A stretch of 64,000 bases of DNA, from positions 1,116,001 to 1,180,000 of the forward strand of contig JAPVLO010000277.1 in assembly GCA_027257055.1 (NCBI GenBank), read 5' to 3'. Made by a program: the position numbers and the translations under genes. The notes under the pieces are model-generated. The model did not search any database and was not told the origin of the DNA. It saw nothing but the letters and a program-made list of their open reading frames with translations. Below are positions 49,109 to 60,508 of this stretch, in pieces (position 1 is the stretch's first letter; the number at the start of each line of letters is the position of its first letter). The stretch is from Cephalopachus bancanus (taxonomy: Eukaryota > Chordata > Mammalia > Primates > Tarsiidae).

Positions 49109-49393
49109 TTTTTTTCTCTCTGAGCTGGAGTCTCACTCCGTCGCCCAGGCTGGAGTGCAGTGGAACGCTCACAGCTACCACTGCTGGGCTCTGGCGATCC
49201 TTCTACCTCAGCCTTCCAAGTAGCTGGAACGACAGGCGCGCGCTACCACACCTGGCTAATTTTTAAAATTTATCGTAGAGACAAGGTCTCGCCAAGTTGC
49301 CCGGGCTGGTCTCGAACCCACCGGCTCAGACAATCCACTTGCCTCGGCCTCCCAAAGTACTGGGATGACAGGCTGAGCCACCGAGCCTGCCCA
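49109..49393 (-). mobile_element. Alu
   Basis: Reverse dimer. Duplication AGTAACAGGTTT on both sides. Confidence 0.96.
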
Positions 49394-49639
49394 GTAACAG
49401 GTTTTTAAATCACCACTTTCCACCTCCACAACAAGGATCACCTTCTAACTAGTCATCAGCCCTGCTGGGGATAGCAGGGTCACACCGAAACCTGAGCAAA
49501 CGGAAAAACGGAAGAGCCAGAAAAGCAATCTTACAGAACACATTCTGGAGGGGCGGCAGTTCTTTCACCCCTTACATGAATGCCACTTGCTCTTTTGGCC
49601 AAGGAAGGAGAAAGGGTTTTACAGTTTAGTCTCCACTTG

Positions 49640-50140
49640 CCAACCTTTTGTACTGTCTCTCCCTTTTTAATCTTTATTTTAATTGTGGTAAATACATATG
49701 AAATCAGCCCTCTTCGTCGTTTTAAAGCAAATAGTTCAGTGGTATTAAATGCACTCACACCATTGTGCAACTAGTCTCCAGAAGGCTTTTCGTCTTGCCA
49801 AACGGAAACTGAACCCACTAGACACTAATTCTCCGTCTTCCTATCTCCACCCCCGGCTCCCCCACTCTACCTTCTGTCCCTATGAATCTGACTCCTCCAG
49901 GGACCTCATATAATCATGTAATACTTGTACTTTTGTGCCTGCCTGGTCTCACTTTACATCATGTCTTTGAGGTTCATCTGTGCTGTCGCACGGGTCAGAA
50001 TATCCTTCCTTTTCAGGGCTGAATAATATTCTGCAGTATGTGTAGACCACATTTTGTTTATTCATTCATCCACTGACAGACACTTGGGTTGCTTCCACCT
50101 GTTGGCTATGCTCTCTCTCTTTTTAATCAACACTGCATTC
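49640..50140 (-). mobile_element. L1 3' region, antisense, split by an Alu
   Basis: 'GGGCTGAATAATATTCTGCAG' and 'TTCATCCACTGACAGACACTT' are antisense L1 3' sequence. The following Alu duplicated TGCATTCATCTTT / TGCATTCGTCTTT. Confidence 0.75.
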
Positions 50141-50144
50141 ATCT

Positions 50145-50424
50145 TTTTTTTTTTTTTGAGTTGGAGTCTCATTCTGTCGTCCAGACTGGAGTGCAGCGGC
50201 ATGCTCACGGCCACCCCAGCGTCGACCTGCTAGACTCCAGTGATCCTTCCACCTCAGCCTTCCAAGTAGCTGGAACTACAGGCTCACACTACCATGCCCG
50301 GCTAATTTTTGATTTATCATATCTCCAAGTGGCCTGGGCTGGTCTCGAACCCACGGGCTCAGGCAATCCACTCACCTCGGCCTTCCAAAATGCTGGGATT
50401 ACAGGCTGAGCCACTGAGCCCTGC
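50145..50424 (-). mobile_element. Alu nested in L1
   Basis: Reverse dimer from a T14 tail to 'GAGCCACTGAGCCCTGCC', with a short deletion in the linker. Confidence 0.95.
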
Positions 50425-50680
50425 CAATGCATTCGTCTTTACAAAAAAAATATAAATTAGGAATAAATGTGGCAGCCAAATACAAATACATCAACCGGAT
50501 GTGGGTCACTGTGGCTCCCGCTTGCTGATCCAACTGGGAGACTCCTTGAGGCTGGGCCTTCGTAAAACTTATTCTTCTAGAAAGGAACTCAGAGGTAGCC
50601 GCCCAAGAGTGAAAGGGTTAGAGGCAAGGGAATGAAAAGATGGAAAAGACAGGACCAAATGAAAATCCTCAGATCTAGAG

Positions 50681-51144
50681 CAGGCATGTCTAACCCAGGA
50701 CGGCCCGCGATGAGGCCACACACAATCTCTTAACATGTGTTTTTTAACCATTTATTTTCTTCGTGGCCCCATGTGCAGTTTCATTTTTGAGGGTCACAGT
50801 CACGCCTTCCTCACGACATTGCTTTTTGGCAGCACATACATTCGTTAGCGGCTGCTTTCAACAAGCACAGAGAGTAAAATTCGAACAAACATTTCTGACA
50901 AGCTCCTGCAGAATTCACTAAGAATTGCAACCAAGCCCGTCGCACCAGACACTGACAGATTAGTTTTACAAAAACAAGGCCAAATTTCCCACTAGTTTGA
51001 TATCGTTCTCATTTTTCTCAACCTTGTACTAAAAGGGTCTTATTATGTATACACACTAACCATATTCTATCATTCATGTGCGGTCCAAGACAATTCCTCT
51101 TCACTCGATGCAGCCCAGGGAAGCCGAAAGGTTGGACACCCCTG
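50681..51144. mobile_element. Non-autonomous hAT DNA transposon with inverted ends
   Basis: The left end CAGGCATGTCTAACC is the inverted counterpart of the right end GGTTGGACACCCCTG (CAGGGGTGTCCAACC when reversed). Flanking 8-bp duplications are ATCTAGAG (50673-50680) and CTCTGGAG (51145-51152), 6 of 8 matching. CAGG ends and 8-bp duplications are the hAT signature. 'CGAAAGGTTGGACACCCCTG' matches a common mammalian Tip100/Zaphod-like family in my recollection. No transposase is encoded. Confidence 0.75.
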
Positions 51145-51152
51145 CTCTGGAG

Positions 51153-51828
51153 AGAAGGAAGGCTTCCCAAGCAGCCTGACTCCAGCGGAGCCGTCCAGGC
51201 ATGCCAGCTGCATCCTGAGTGGGCACTCGGCCAACATGCCCTGCAAGGGCAGGTGTGTGCCCCCAAAGAGCTGACCTGAGTGACGGGAAAGGCACCGACC
51301 CAGAAAGTGAGGCTGACCCGGGTCCCACAAGCCTCAACCCCTCTGCGGCCTTGGGCAGGTCCCTGTGACCTGGGTTTCTTCACCTGTCAATGGACATTGC
51401 CACTCCTGCCCTCAGGACAGTCACTGGAAATAAATAAAAAATGCCAGGACAGCAGGGGACACTGGACATGCTCAGACTGTTTGCTGGGCCTCGACGCCAC
51501 CGCCCAATGTCGCAACCTTCCCCAAGGCTGCTCAGCTGGGCAGGCTGCATGGCCTGGGGACCCAGCTCCATCCCGTTCTCTGCTGCCTACACCTCTCTGC
51601 CCTGTCACGTCCTTGAGCCCTGATGCAGGGGTCATCCTTGATCTTGACAGCACAAACCATCTTCCCTCACTTACTCCCATTTTTCACATTCTATTCCTAT
51701 TTTTAGTAAAACGATTAAAACACCCCACATACACTTTGCCCTCTTGGACTCTCACAGATGGTCAGAGCTGGAAGGGCCCCATTGATCGGAGCCGTGTTTG
51801 GTTTCAGTTCATTCACTTTCATGAAGAA
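51153..51828. other. Intron 2 DNA with a MIR-like piece
   Basis: 'CCTTGGGCAGGTCCCTGTGACC', then 'TTTCTTCACCTGTCAATGG', around 51345-51410, is MIR-like. The rest is unrecognised. Confidence 0.5.
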
Positions 51829-51844
51829 TCAAAAGCCGAGGATA

Positions 51845-52124
51845 GCCGGGCTCGGTGGCTCGGCCTGCAATCCCACGCCTTTGGGAGGCTGAGGTGAGTG
51901 GATTGCTGAGCCCGCGGGCTCGAGACCCGCCTGGGCAACTTGGTGAGACCTCATCTCTACAATAAATCAAAAATTAGCCGGACGTGGCAGCGCACGCCTG
52001 TAGTTCCAACTACTTGGAAGGCTGAGGCGGCAGGATCGCCAAAGCCCAGCAGGTCGAGGCGGCGGTGGCCAGGAGCGGCCACTGCACTCCAGTCTGGGCG
52101 ATGGAGTGAGACTCCAACTCAAAA
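51845..52124 (+). mobile_element. Alu, young
   Basis: Forward dimer, CpG-rich, with short tail. Duplication AAAGCCGAGGATAG at 51831-51844 and 52126-52139. Confidence 0.97.
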
Positions 52125-52204
52125 AAAAGCCGAGGATAGCCCAAGTGGCTCCTCTGAGATGAACACCAAGTCCATATGAACCTCGCAGGAAAGGCAGAGG
52201 CACA

Positions 52205-52482
52205 GGGCCTGGGCACAGTGGCTCACACCTCTAACTCCAGCACTTGGGGAGGCTGAGGCAGGAAGATTACCTAAGAACAAGAGTTTGAGACCAGCCTGGG
52301 CAACACAGAGACCTCCTCTCTACAAAAAACACACAAATAAAGCAGCTCTGAGTGTGGGCAAATACTTGTAGTCCTAGCTACTCAGGAGGCTGAGGTGGGA
52401 GGATCACTTGAGCGAGGTCAAGGGTGCAGTGAGATATGATGCAATGCTGCATTCCAGCCTGGGTAACAGGAATGAGACCATG
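52205..52482 (+). mobile_element. Alu, older type
   Basis: 'GGGCCTGGGCACAGTGGCTC' to 'GGTAACAGGAATGAGACC'. Its tail is interrupted by the next element. Confidence 0.9.
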
Positions 52483-52638
52483 GCTTTTTTTTTTTTTTTT
52501 TTTTTTGGTGATTTATTGTAGAGGTGAGGTCTCGCCAAGTTGCCCAGGTGGATCTCGAACCCGTTGGGCTCAGGCAACTCACTCACCTTGGCCTCCCAAA
52601 GCACGGGATTACAGGCTGAGTCACCGAGCCCAGCCTGA
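52483..52638 (-). mobile_element. Alu left-arm fragment in an Alu tail
   Basis: T22 run then 'GATTTATTGTAGAGGTGAGG' to 'GAGTCACCGAGCCCAGCC'. It is an inverted left monomer placed between GAGACCATGG and TGAGACCCTG. Confidence 0.88.
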
Positions 52639-52666
52639 GACCCTGTCTTTAAGAAATGTATTTAAA

Positions 52667-52965
52667 AGGCCAGGAGCGGTGGCTCAAGCCTGTAATTCCA
52701 GCATTTTGGGAGGCCGAGGCGAGAGGACTGCCTGAGCCCACAGGTTCGAGACCAGCCTGGGCAACATGGTGAGCCTCACCTATACAGTAAATCAAAAAAT
52801 TAGGGTGTGGTAGCACTATAGTTCTGACTACTTGGAAAGCTGAGGTGGAAGGATTGCCTGAGCCCAGCAGGTCGAGGCTGTAGTGGCCGGGAGTATGTCA
52901 CTGCACTCCAGCCCGGGCAATAGAGTGAGACTCCAACTCAAAAAAAAAAGAAAGAAAGAAAGAAA
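52667..52965 (+). mobile_element. Alu
   Basis: Forward dimer, 'GGCCAGGAGCGGTGGCTCAAG' to an A-rich (GAAA)n tail. Confidence 0.94.
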
Positions 52966-53804
52966 TATATTTAAAAATACAAATAAAATGACAGGGCCAC
53001 AAAGAAACTTGGATCCTGACTCCAGCCCACAGGAATGCCCAGAAAGTATACATTGCGTTTGGTTCGTTTTGTTTTTTAAATAAAAAATGCAAACTAACTA
53101 ATGAGTAACTCCTCCTCATCTTCCCATCCTCCTCCAAACCCACTCAGAATCCAGCAGCCACCACGAGTCTGATGCACTTCAGGGTAGAAATTCCCAAGGC
53201 AGCAAACGTGACCCTTGCTTTTCAGCAAGCACAATTTAGCACCCTGATCCTGTCAACCTTCCGTGCTACTTGGTTGGACCTCAGGGGACTCTGCTGAAAT
53301 AATTCAGACTGGAAGGGGGTCCTCACCTACTTTCAGAGATTCGGAGAGACCGACCCTGGGAGGGTTTTCCCAGACTCACACCCTCCACTGTGTTGAACCA
53401 CACAGTTGTTCTTCCCTTTGGAGTTCAACCCAAGTAGTTCCGCATTTTTTCCTTCCGTTCAAACCTCACTGAAGGTGGTCAGTTGGTCCCAACTACTTAG
53501 AAGGATCTTTAGTAATTCTACCTCACGCTGCCACCTCATCATTCTAGTGTCAGTAAACCCCAAGTAGCCTCTGCTTACATAAATGTGCCCCCCATGTAGA
53601 AAGACTTATACACGATAAGTTGAATGTGGGGTCTAGAACCCTAAATGTGGATTAATACATGAGAAGGAAGGAAAACTCTAATTAATACGAAATCAATAGG
53701 AGCAGCCTAACTTCAGCTTGGCAGCTTCCCGTGCAACCTAACCATTTATCAGCATAACCAAAAAGGTCCTATCTCAAGTATTTCCTTTAATGACAATAGC
53801 TAGC
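52966..53804. other. Intron 2 single-copy DNA
   Basis: No exon or repeat recognised. Confidence 0.5.
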
Positions 53805-54003
53805 ATTTATTAATGGATGACTTAATGGCTGGCATTTATAGATAACTACTGTAGGCTAAGTACTCTGTTTTATGAACACTAACTTCTAGCCCTATAAAGT
53901 GGCTTCTACTATGGGCATGAAAACTGAGACATTATGAGGGATAAAACTGGACCTTGAAATCGGGTGTCAGACTCCAGACTGGCTTCCTTAACCACAAGAC
54001 TCT
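53805..54003 (+). mobile_element. MIR
   Basis: 'TAGCATTTATTAATGGATGAC', 'GTAGGCTAAGTACTCTG' and 'GGTGTCAGACTCCAGACTGG' follow the MIR consensus. Confidence 0.75.
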
Positions 54004-54024
54004 CTGTCTCTCTTTAAAAAAAAA

Positions 54025-54165
54025 AAATTTTTTTTAAATTATTTTTTGTAGAGATGAGATCTTGCTATGTCGCCCAGGCTGATGTCGAACTCCTGGCCTC
54101 AAGTGACCCTCCTCCGACTGGTCCTCCCAAAGTGCCGGGGTTCCAGGCAGGGGCCGCCACACTGC
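54025..54165 (-). mobile_element. Alu left-arm fragment
   Basis: 'TTTTTTGTAGAGATGAGATC' to 'GGTTCCAGGCAGGGGCCGCC'. Confidence 0.85.
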
Positions 54166-55014
54166 GCCCTTTTTCCGCCTCTCTTCACCAGCTGCCAAAC
54201 GGCAAAAAGTCGGAGGCACCAACAAGGACTGTGAGCCAAAGTCCTGAAAAGAAAGGAGCCGAGTCTGGCTCATGGGCTCGCCCTTGACCACACACAGCCG
54301 GCTCCTCAGCCCATTGGCCCAGCTCTCCACTTTCCGGCAGATCTGTCCATTCTCCCTCCTCCCCAGACCCCCTTCTGCTTCGTCCTGGGGAGAGGGTCCC
54401 CATTATTAATGCCGCTCCTGGCGCTGTGTTTACACAGGGAAGGAAACGTAATATCAACACTCCCTGAAGGAAAGTGTCTTGTCACTTCTGTGAAGCACTT
54501 CAGGCAGGCGGCAGTTCTGTTTCAACATCAACAGGCACTTACCCCCTCTAAACAGAGTGACGGGAGGGCTGGTTCCTACGGAGAGCCTCTGCGTTCTTGT
54601 GCCCGTTTGTTATGATGAGGCCGAAAGGCCGTGGCTGGTACGCACACAGCCCTCCCTGGGGCCTCAAGCGACTCTCGAGGAAGGCTCTTGGGGAAGCGAC
54701 TCAAAAAGAGGAGAAAAAACAGTGGGTTCGGGCACCCAGTGGGAGCCGGAAGGGGCACGTTTGATGAGCAAAACTCCAGAAGTCTCCATAAACTCGCAGG
54801 GATCAATTGGAGCAGATCTACTCCAGCACCAGACCCCGATGGGATTTCAAGACTTTGGGAGGCGGGGAGCTCTGGAAGCCCAGGGGGCCCCAGCAGGGCC
54901 CAGCAGAGCACCAGGGGATCAAGGAAGGATATCGGGTGGTTTTTACAAGGTACACACGGAGGCCACTCACCCAGCCATTTTTTCCACCCTCCTATCCTGG
55001 TTCCTTTTTGCTGG
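54166..55014. other. Intron 2 single-copy DNA
   Basis: GC-moderate, with chance frames up to about 217 codons. No exon recognised. Confidence 0.5.
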
Positions 55015-55149
55015 CTTGTCTGACGTCCTGGGCTGCACTGCACCCCCAGCCGCACCAGGAGCCAGCTCTGCAGAGCTCCACCCCGACCCCCTCTGCACCT
55101 CCTGCTGCTCTGGGGGCCCCCTCCTGCTCTTGAGCATCACACAGAGGCC
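55015..55149 (+). repeat. Local direct duplication, copy A
   Basis: 'CTTGTCTGACGTCCTGGGCT' to 'ACAGAGGCC'. It shares GCCAGCTCTGCAGAGCTCC and CTCCCTCCTGCTCT-type blocks with copy B 632 bp away. Confidence 0.75.
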
Positions 55150-55646
55150 AGGATCTCTTCACCGGCTCCCCCAGGGGTCCTCAGGCTCCAGCCCCGGTTC
55201 CCGCCTCTAGATGCCTCTTCCTGGTCCTCCTGCCTCTCCCTCAGACCCACCATATCCAAAGTGTCAGTCCCCGCCTGGTGCCCAGTTCCCTCGTGTCACC
55301 TTTGGGAACACGCCCCTGGGATCTTCCATCCCCTTCTCTTGCCTCCTGGCCTCCTAGGTTTTGGCCGCCTGGGCGTGATTCTCATCACGCCCTCCATCTC
55401 CATCTCCCCAGCCTCTCTCTAAAGGCCCCTCGCCCTGTCCAACTAATTGTGGACCAGGACAGGCTCATTTCCAGGCTTCTGCCTCTCATGTCCCATGTAC
55501 AAGATGGCTGCCCCTCCCAGGAGCTGTCTCAGGGGACCACTGCTGCGGGAATAATATGCGAGTCAAGAGGCCGTACACTCCTGGATGAATTCCAGGCCTC
55601 ATGTCTTCAGTTAACAAACACATATTGAGTATCTACGTGCTGCCGA
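55150..55646. other. DNA between the two duplicate copies
   Basis: CT-rich single-copy DNA ending in a short MIR-like 'ACAAACACATATTGAGTATCT'. Confidence 0.5.
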
Positions 55647-55780
55647 CTTGTCTGAGGTCCTGGGCTCCATCGCACCTCCAACCTCATCCGAAGCCAGCTC
55701 TGCAGAGCTCCTCCTCGGCCCCCTCGGCACCGCCCACCGCCCTGGAGCTCCCTCCTGCTCTCAGGCGAAACGCAGAGGCC
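55647..55780 (+). repeat. Local direct duplication, copy B
   Basis: 'CTTGTCTGAGGTCCTGGGCT' to 'ACGCAGAGGCC', same orientation and nearly the same length (134 against 135 bp) as copy A. Moderately diverged, so not recent. Confidence 0.75.
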
Positions 55781-57557
55781 CGGTAATTATATCGTGGACC
55801 CCAACATGACCCAAGGCAATTCTTGCCCTACAAACACTTCCAGTCCTATGGAACTCTAACCCCAATGAAAGGACTGCATCATAAGCCACAGTGGGAATGG
55901 GGCTGTGGACTGACTCTCAGGAATCCTGCAGAAACAAGCCTGCACGGAGATTCAGGTGACGGAGCCCACTTCAGCCTTCACGCATTCACTAGATCTCCCC
56001 ACCTCTCTCTTTGCTACGGAGAGGTGGAGGAACTTGTATTCTTTGACCCTTCTTTTTGCTTCCATTCTTCCACAGTCAGGTGGGAGAGCAAGAGACAAAA
56101 GGTGTCTGTGTGAAAAGCCATCATGGACCTATCAGGGTACCAGACCGATTGGTGCTGGGTACAATGGCTCACGTGGTCAGCGCCTCCCGTGAGCCAGGGC
56201 TCCAGAGTCCATGCTCTTAGCCACCACGGCACCACAGCAGACAGATGGCAGTGAGTCTGGCCTCCAGACTCAAGAGCTCAGAACCTCCACTTCTCTTGGC
56301 CTTCCCAACAGAGACCCAGACTCGCCCAAGCCTAAGCAGTAAAACCCAAGCAACTCACCAGAAATACAGTAGTTTGCTTTTATCCCCAGTGGAAAACCAG
56401 TCAAAAGAGGCTATCGGTTCCTGCCGGTTCCATCTCTAGAAGCGCCATCCGTTCCCCAACCTGTCCCACCAGTGGGGGAGTTGGGAGGCCTGCCAGACAG
56501 ATTTCCCCGCCCTCAAGCAACGAAGAAGGCACCAAGGGGACTGTGGGTGAAATAATATTTTGTGACTCCCACGGTCTACTCAAAATGTGCTCAACTCCCT
56601 ACACAACATGTCCTCCAGGCTTTTTCAACCCCAAAGTTAGGCTACCAGGAAAAAACAGGGAGGTGGACTCCCACAGAAGTGAGGTGGTGACAAGATTCCC
56701 ACGGACTACAATGAATTCCCCCTTCCTCGCCTCCGCCCCACCCCACAGGGCGTTCACTGGCTACGCAGGAGGGCACCAGTGGACGGAGGGACTCCTTCCT
56801 CCCTCCATGACAACATGGAAGGACGGCCTAGAGTGAAAGGAGGAGACGCAAACAAGAATGATATCTCAGGGTGGGCAATGTCAGGATGACCCACCCCAGG
56901 CCATGTCGACTGTGGGGGTGGAAGGCCCATGAATTGTGTCTTCCGCGTGTCACCCACAGCTGCTTCTCCCCACTGTGGCTACAGAGGTGTAAGAGAAAGA
57001 TGATGACCACTGCCTGCCCTATGGCATTCCTTGCCCAGTTTGGCCTGTGACATTCCCTGACCCCACCTGTGTTTCCCCCGCCCCCGACATAGTCCCACCT
57101 GTGTGCATGCATTTCCAATGTACTGATCTGATCATGCCTGTCTTCTATTCATAAAGTCCTAAACGCCTCTGTCTCGTTTCCAGGGACCTTCATACCCGGC
57201 TCCAGTCATGTCAACCTGGAGCCCCTCAGAGGAAACAAGGCTGCCGGAGAGGTGGGGAGGTCCAAGACACAGGTGTTGGTGTCCAAGATGGCCCTCTGGG
57301 GCCGGGCATCATTCCCAGGGTGAGAGCCAGCGAGCCAGCCATGTGCCACCAGTTCGTGTAGCTGATGAGGACCCCAAAGCCAAGAGTTAGAAACACCAGA
57401 GGGAAACCCCAAGTAAAAAGGCAAAGAGTGGCTGAAACAGGCACACACAACGGGTTTCTGCCACTTCACGATGTGTTATGAAGCACTGGTATTGTGACTC
57501 TGAGACTCTGTGGATGTTATGGAATAAAGAAATGAGGAATTATGTAGGAGCTGTTAA
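55781..57557. other. Intron 2 single-copy DNA
   Basis: No exon recognised. Position 57110-57200 resembles an L2 end ('ATTCATAAAGTCCTAAACGCC'). Confidence 0.5.
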
Positions 57558-57570
57558 GAATGAGATTTTT

Positions 57571-57746
57571 GAGCTGGGCTCGGTGGCTCAGCCTGTAATC
57601 CCGCACCTTGGGAGGCTGAGGTGAGTGGATTGCCTGAGCCCGCGGGTTCGAGACCCACCTGGGCAGGTGAGACCTCATCTCTACAATAAATCAAAAAAAT
57701 TAGCTGGGCGTGGTAGCGCGCGCCTGTAGTTCCAGCTACAGATCCA
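57571..57746 (+). mobile_element. 3'-truncated Alu with target-site duplications
   Basis: Starts 'GCTGGGCTCGGTGGCTCAGCC' and stops in the right arm at 'TGTAGTTCCAGCTAC'. It has no second half and no A-tail, yet is flanked by AATGAGATTTTTG on both sides. Confidence 0.9.
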
Positions 57747-57759
57747 GAATGAGATTTTT

Positions 57760-58700
57760 GGTGTAGATGAAAGGATATATAGATGTACAGATGCCATGGG
57801 GGATGTAAACTGGTGCAGTCTTTGTGGAAAACAAACAAAACCATATCAAATTACCATACGATTCAGCCATGCCACTTTCAGGTGTACACACGAAGTAAAA
57901 AGCAGGGACTCAAACAGATATTTGTGTAAAAATAGCAGCATTACTCACAAGGGCAGAAGCAACCCAAGTGTCCATTTAGAAAGACTAAATATGGAATACA
58001 ATGGAATACTATTCTGACCTGAAAAAAAGGAAGGAAATTCTGACACACACCACAAAATCGAGGACTCTTGAGGATATTATGCTAAGTAAAATAAGCCAAA
58101 AACAAAAGGACAAACTTTGCTATGGTTCCACTTAAATGAGTTACCTACATTAGGCAAATTCGTAGAGACAGAAAGTAAAACGGTAGGTGCCAGGGGCAGG
58201 AGGGTAAGAGAATGAGAAATTAGTGGGGTTTTTATTTGTTTGTTTGTTTGTTTGGAGTTGGAATCTCTCTCTGTCACCCGGGCCAGAGGGTAGTGGCACA
58301 CTCACAGCTACTGCAGCCTCGATCTGCTGAAGAGATCCTTCCATCTCAGCCTTCCAAGTAGCTGAAACTACAGGCACATGCCACCATGCCCAGCTAATTT
58401 TCGATCTATTGTAGAGACGAGGTTTCAGCAAGTTGGCCAGGCTGGTCTTGAACCCTTGAGCTCAGGCAATCCTCTCGCCTCTGCCTTCCAGAATGCTGGG
58501 ATCACAGACTTGAGGCACTGCGCCTAGCTAGGAATCAGCGTTTAATGGAAACAGTTTCAGTTTGGGCTGATGAGAAAGTTCTGGAAGTGGATGGCGGTGA
58601 TGGCTACACAGCAATGTGCATATACTTTGTGTCACTGAACTTAAAAATGGTTGCCATGGTAAATCTTATGTTATGTATACTTTACCCCAATAAAAAAAAT
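57760..58700 (+). mobile_element. L1 3' end, split by an Alu
   Basis: 'GATTCAGCCATGCCACTTTC', 'ACCCAAGTGTCCATTTAGAAA' and, past the Alu, 'GTGTCACTGAACTTAAAAATG' to 'ACCCCAATAAAAAAAATGC' are the L1 3' region and tail. Confidence 0.85.
58229..58530 (-). mobile_element. Alu nested in L1
   Basis: Reverse dimer after a (TTTG)n tail at 58231-58254. Confidence 0.93.
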
Positions 58701-59071
58701 GCATGAACCAAGTAAAAGGCTTTTAGTCCTAAATTTGAAAGCATTGGTATGAACACATGATGTATTTTCTCTTATCTTTGGGGCGGGAGGGGGAAGTATT
58801 TCCTAACTGAGTGTTGAATGACTAACCCAATAGCAGCAAGCACAACAACCAGAACTATCTTTGAAACTGGTCTGTAAATGCCATTCCTCGCTACATGAAA
58901 GGGATTGGCAGTAGCCAGTCACTGCCAGAGGATGGGGGGGGGAGGGGCGCAGACACACTAATAAGGGTACCAGATCCCAAACCAGGCCAAGTGAGGACCA
59001 AGAAGAGGCCCCAACTTCACCTGTACGATGACCACTTAGGTACCTAACCCTGAATTGTACCCCACATCTTT
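58701..59071. other. Intron 2 single-copy DNA
   Basis: Nothing recognised apart from a G-rich run at 58933-58947. Confidence 0.5.
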
Positions 59072-59377
59072 CTATTTTATTTATCTATTTGTATTTGAGC
59101 CGGAGATTCAGTCTGTCGTCCAGGTTGGAGTGCAGTGGCATGCTCATGGCCACCGCAGCCTTGGCCTGCTGGACTCAGGTACTCTTTCCACCTCAGCCTT
59201 CCAAGTAGCTGAAACTACAGGCATGTGCCACCACGCCCGGCTAATTTTTTGATTTATTGTAGAGATGAGGTCTCCCCAAGTGGTCCAGGCTGATCTCAAA
59301 CCCGCGGACTCAGGCAATCCTCTCGCCTCCGCCTCCCAAAGTGCTGGGATGACAGGCCTGAGCCAACGTGCCTGGTC
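59072..59377 (-). mobile_element. Alu
   Basis: Reverse dimer with a (TTTA)n tail. Duplication GTACCCCACATCTTT / GTGCCCCACATCTTT. Confidence 0.96.
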
Positions 59378-59392
59378 TGTGCCCCACATCTT

Positions 59393-60211
59393 TAAATAAT
59401 AAATAAATACCATTCCTTGCTAAAAAGAGCCGGGTTTCTTGGGGAAATGGAGGAGAAAATGCACAGAAAGTTCTTGGAAGTTTTGGTAGTATGAACAGCA
59501 GGAAACAATTAAACTAGGATTTTGTCCAATGCGGTCAGGAGCCAATTTGAACAAGTTCCCGTTAGCAGAGATAGGACAATCTGAGCATCAGTTAGGATAC
59601 ATGGATAAAAACACATCATACATGTTTAAATCCTTGAGTTTTGAATGATACTGAAATAAAATTACTTTATTGGTAATTTTTGAAGGAGGCTAGGAAACTG
59701 ATTCATTATTTTGAACGATGAAAAGTAAAGTGAAAGTAGAAAGCATTTATCTTGCCTTTCCTAGACATACTGCACTTCAGGGTAACCAAATATCCAAACA
59801 GCTGGTAACTTGCTTGTTGTTATAGAAGAATCCCAGCTAACAAACGAAGAAGGTATGGTGGTGCTAGAATATCACCACCAAGCAACACCTAACAAAGTAA
59901 CAGATCCAGGTGATAGCTGTCAAAGGCTGCTGCCATCAGACCTGGATCTGATCACACCTCTTTTTCCAATTACATAAAAAACTAGGGAACACAGAAAGTT
60001 GTTCAACATATGAAGAGAACACAGACAACAAAATCCAGTCTGTGGACGCAGCACAAGAAAAGTCTCATTTATTAAGCACATAGACTGCAAGAAAAAGGAG
60101 GAGAAAGGAAACTTATTGATTAGAAGAAATTTAAGAAGACATGTCAACAAGGACAACATACCGACTGTATTCAGATCCTGATTTGAGCAAGCTGTTAAAG
60201 AAAACTAGTCA
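59393..60211. other. Intron 2 single-copy AT-rich DNA
   Basis: No exon or clear repeat recognised. Confidence 0.5.
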
Positions 60212-60508
60212 GGCCGGGCTCAGTGGCTCAGTCTGTAATCCCAGCACTTTGGGAGGCCAAGGCAAGTGGATTGCCTGAGCCCAGGGGTTCAAGACCCACC
60301 TGGGCAACTTGGCAAGACCTCGTCTCTACAATAAATCAAAAATGAGCCGGGCGTGGTAGTGCACACCTGTAGTTCCGGCTACTTGGAAGGCTGAGGTGGA
60401 AGAATCGCCCACTGGAGCCCAGCAGGTCGAGGCTGCAGTGGCCAGGAGCGTGGCACTGAACTCCAGTCTAGGTGACAGAATGAGACTCCAACTCAAAAAA
60501 AAAAAGAA
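60212..60508 (+). mobile_element. Alu
   Basis: Forward dimer, 'GGCCGGGCTCAGTGGCTCAG' to an A12 tail. Duplication GAAAACTAGTCA / GAAAATCAGTCA. Confidence 0.95.

Noticed and set aside
54557..55210. 217-codon plus-strand frame
   Set aside because: No family resemblance. It lies in GATA4 intron 2 and overlaps a local duplication. Frames are also open on the other strand.
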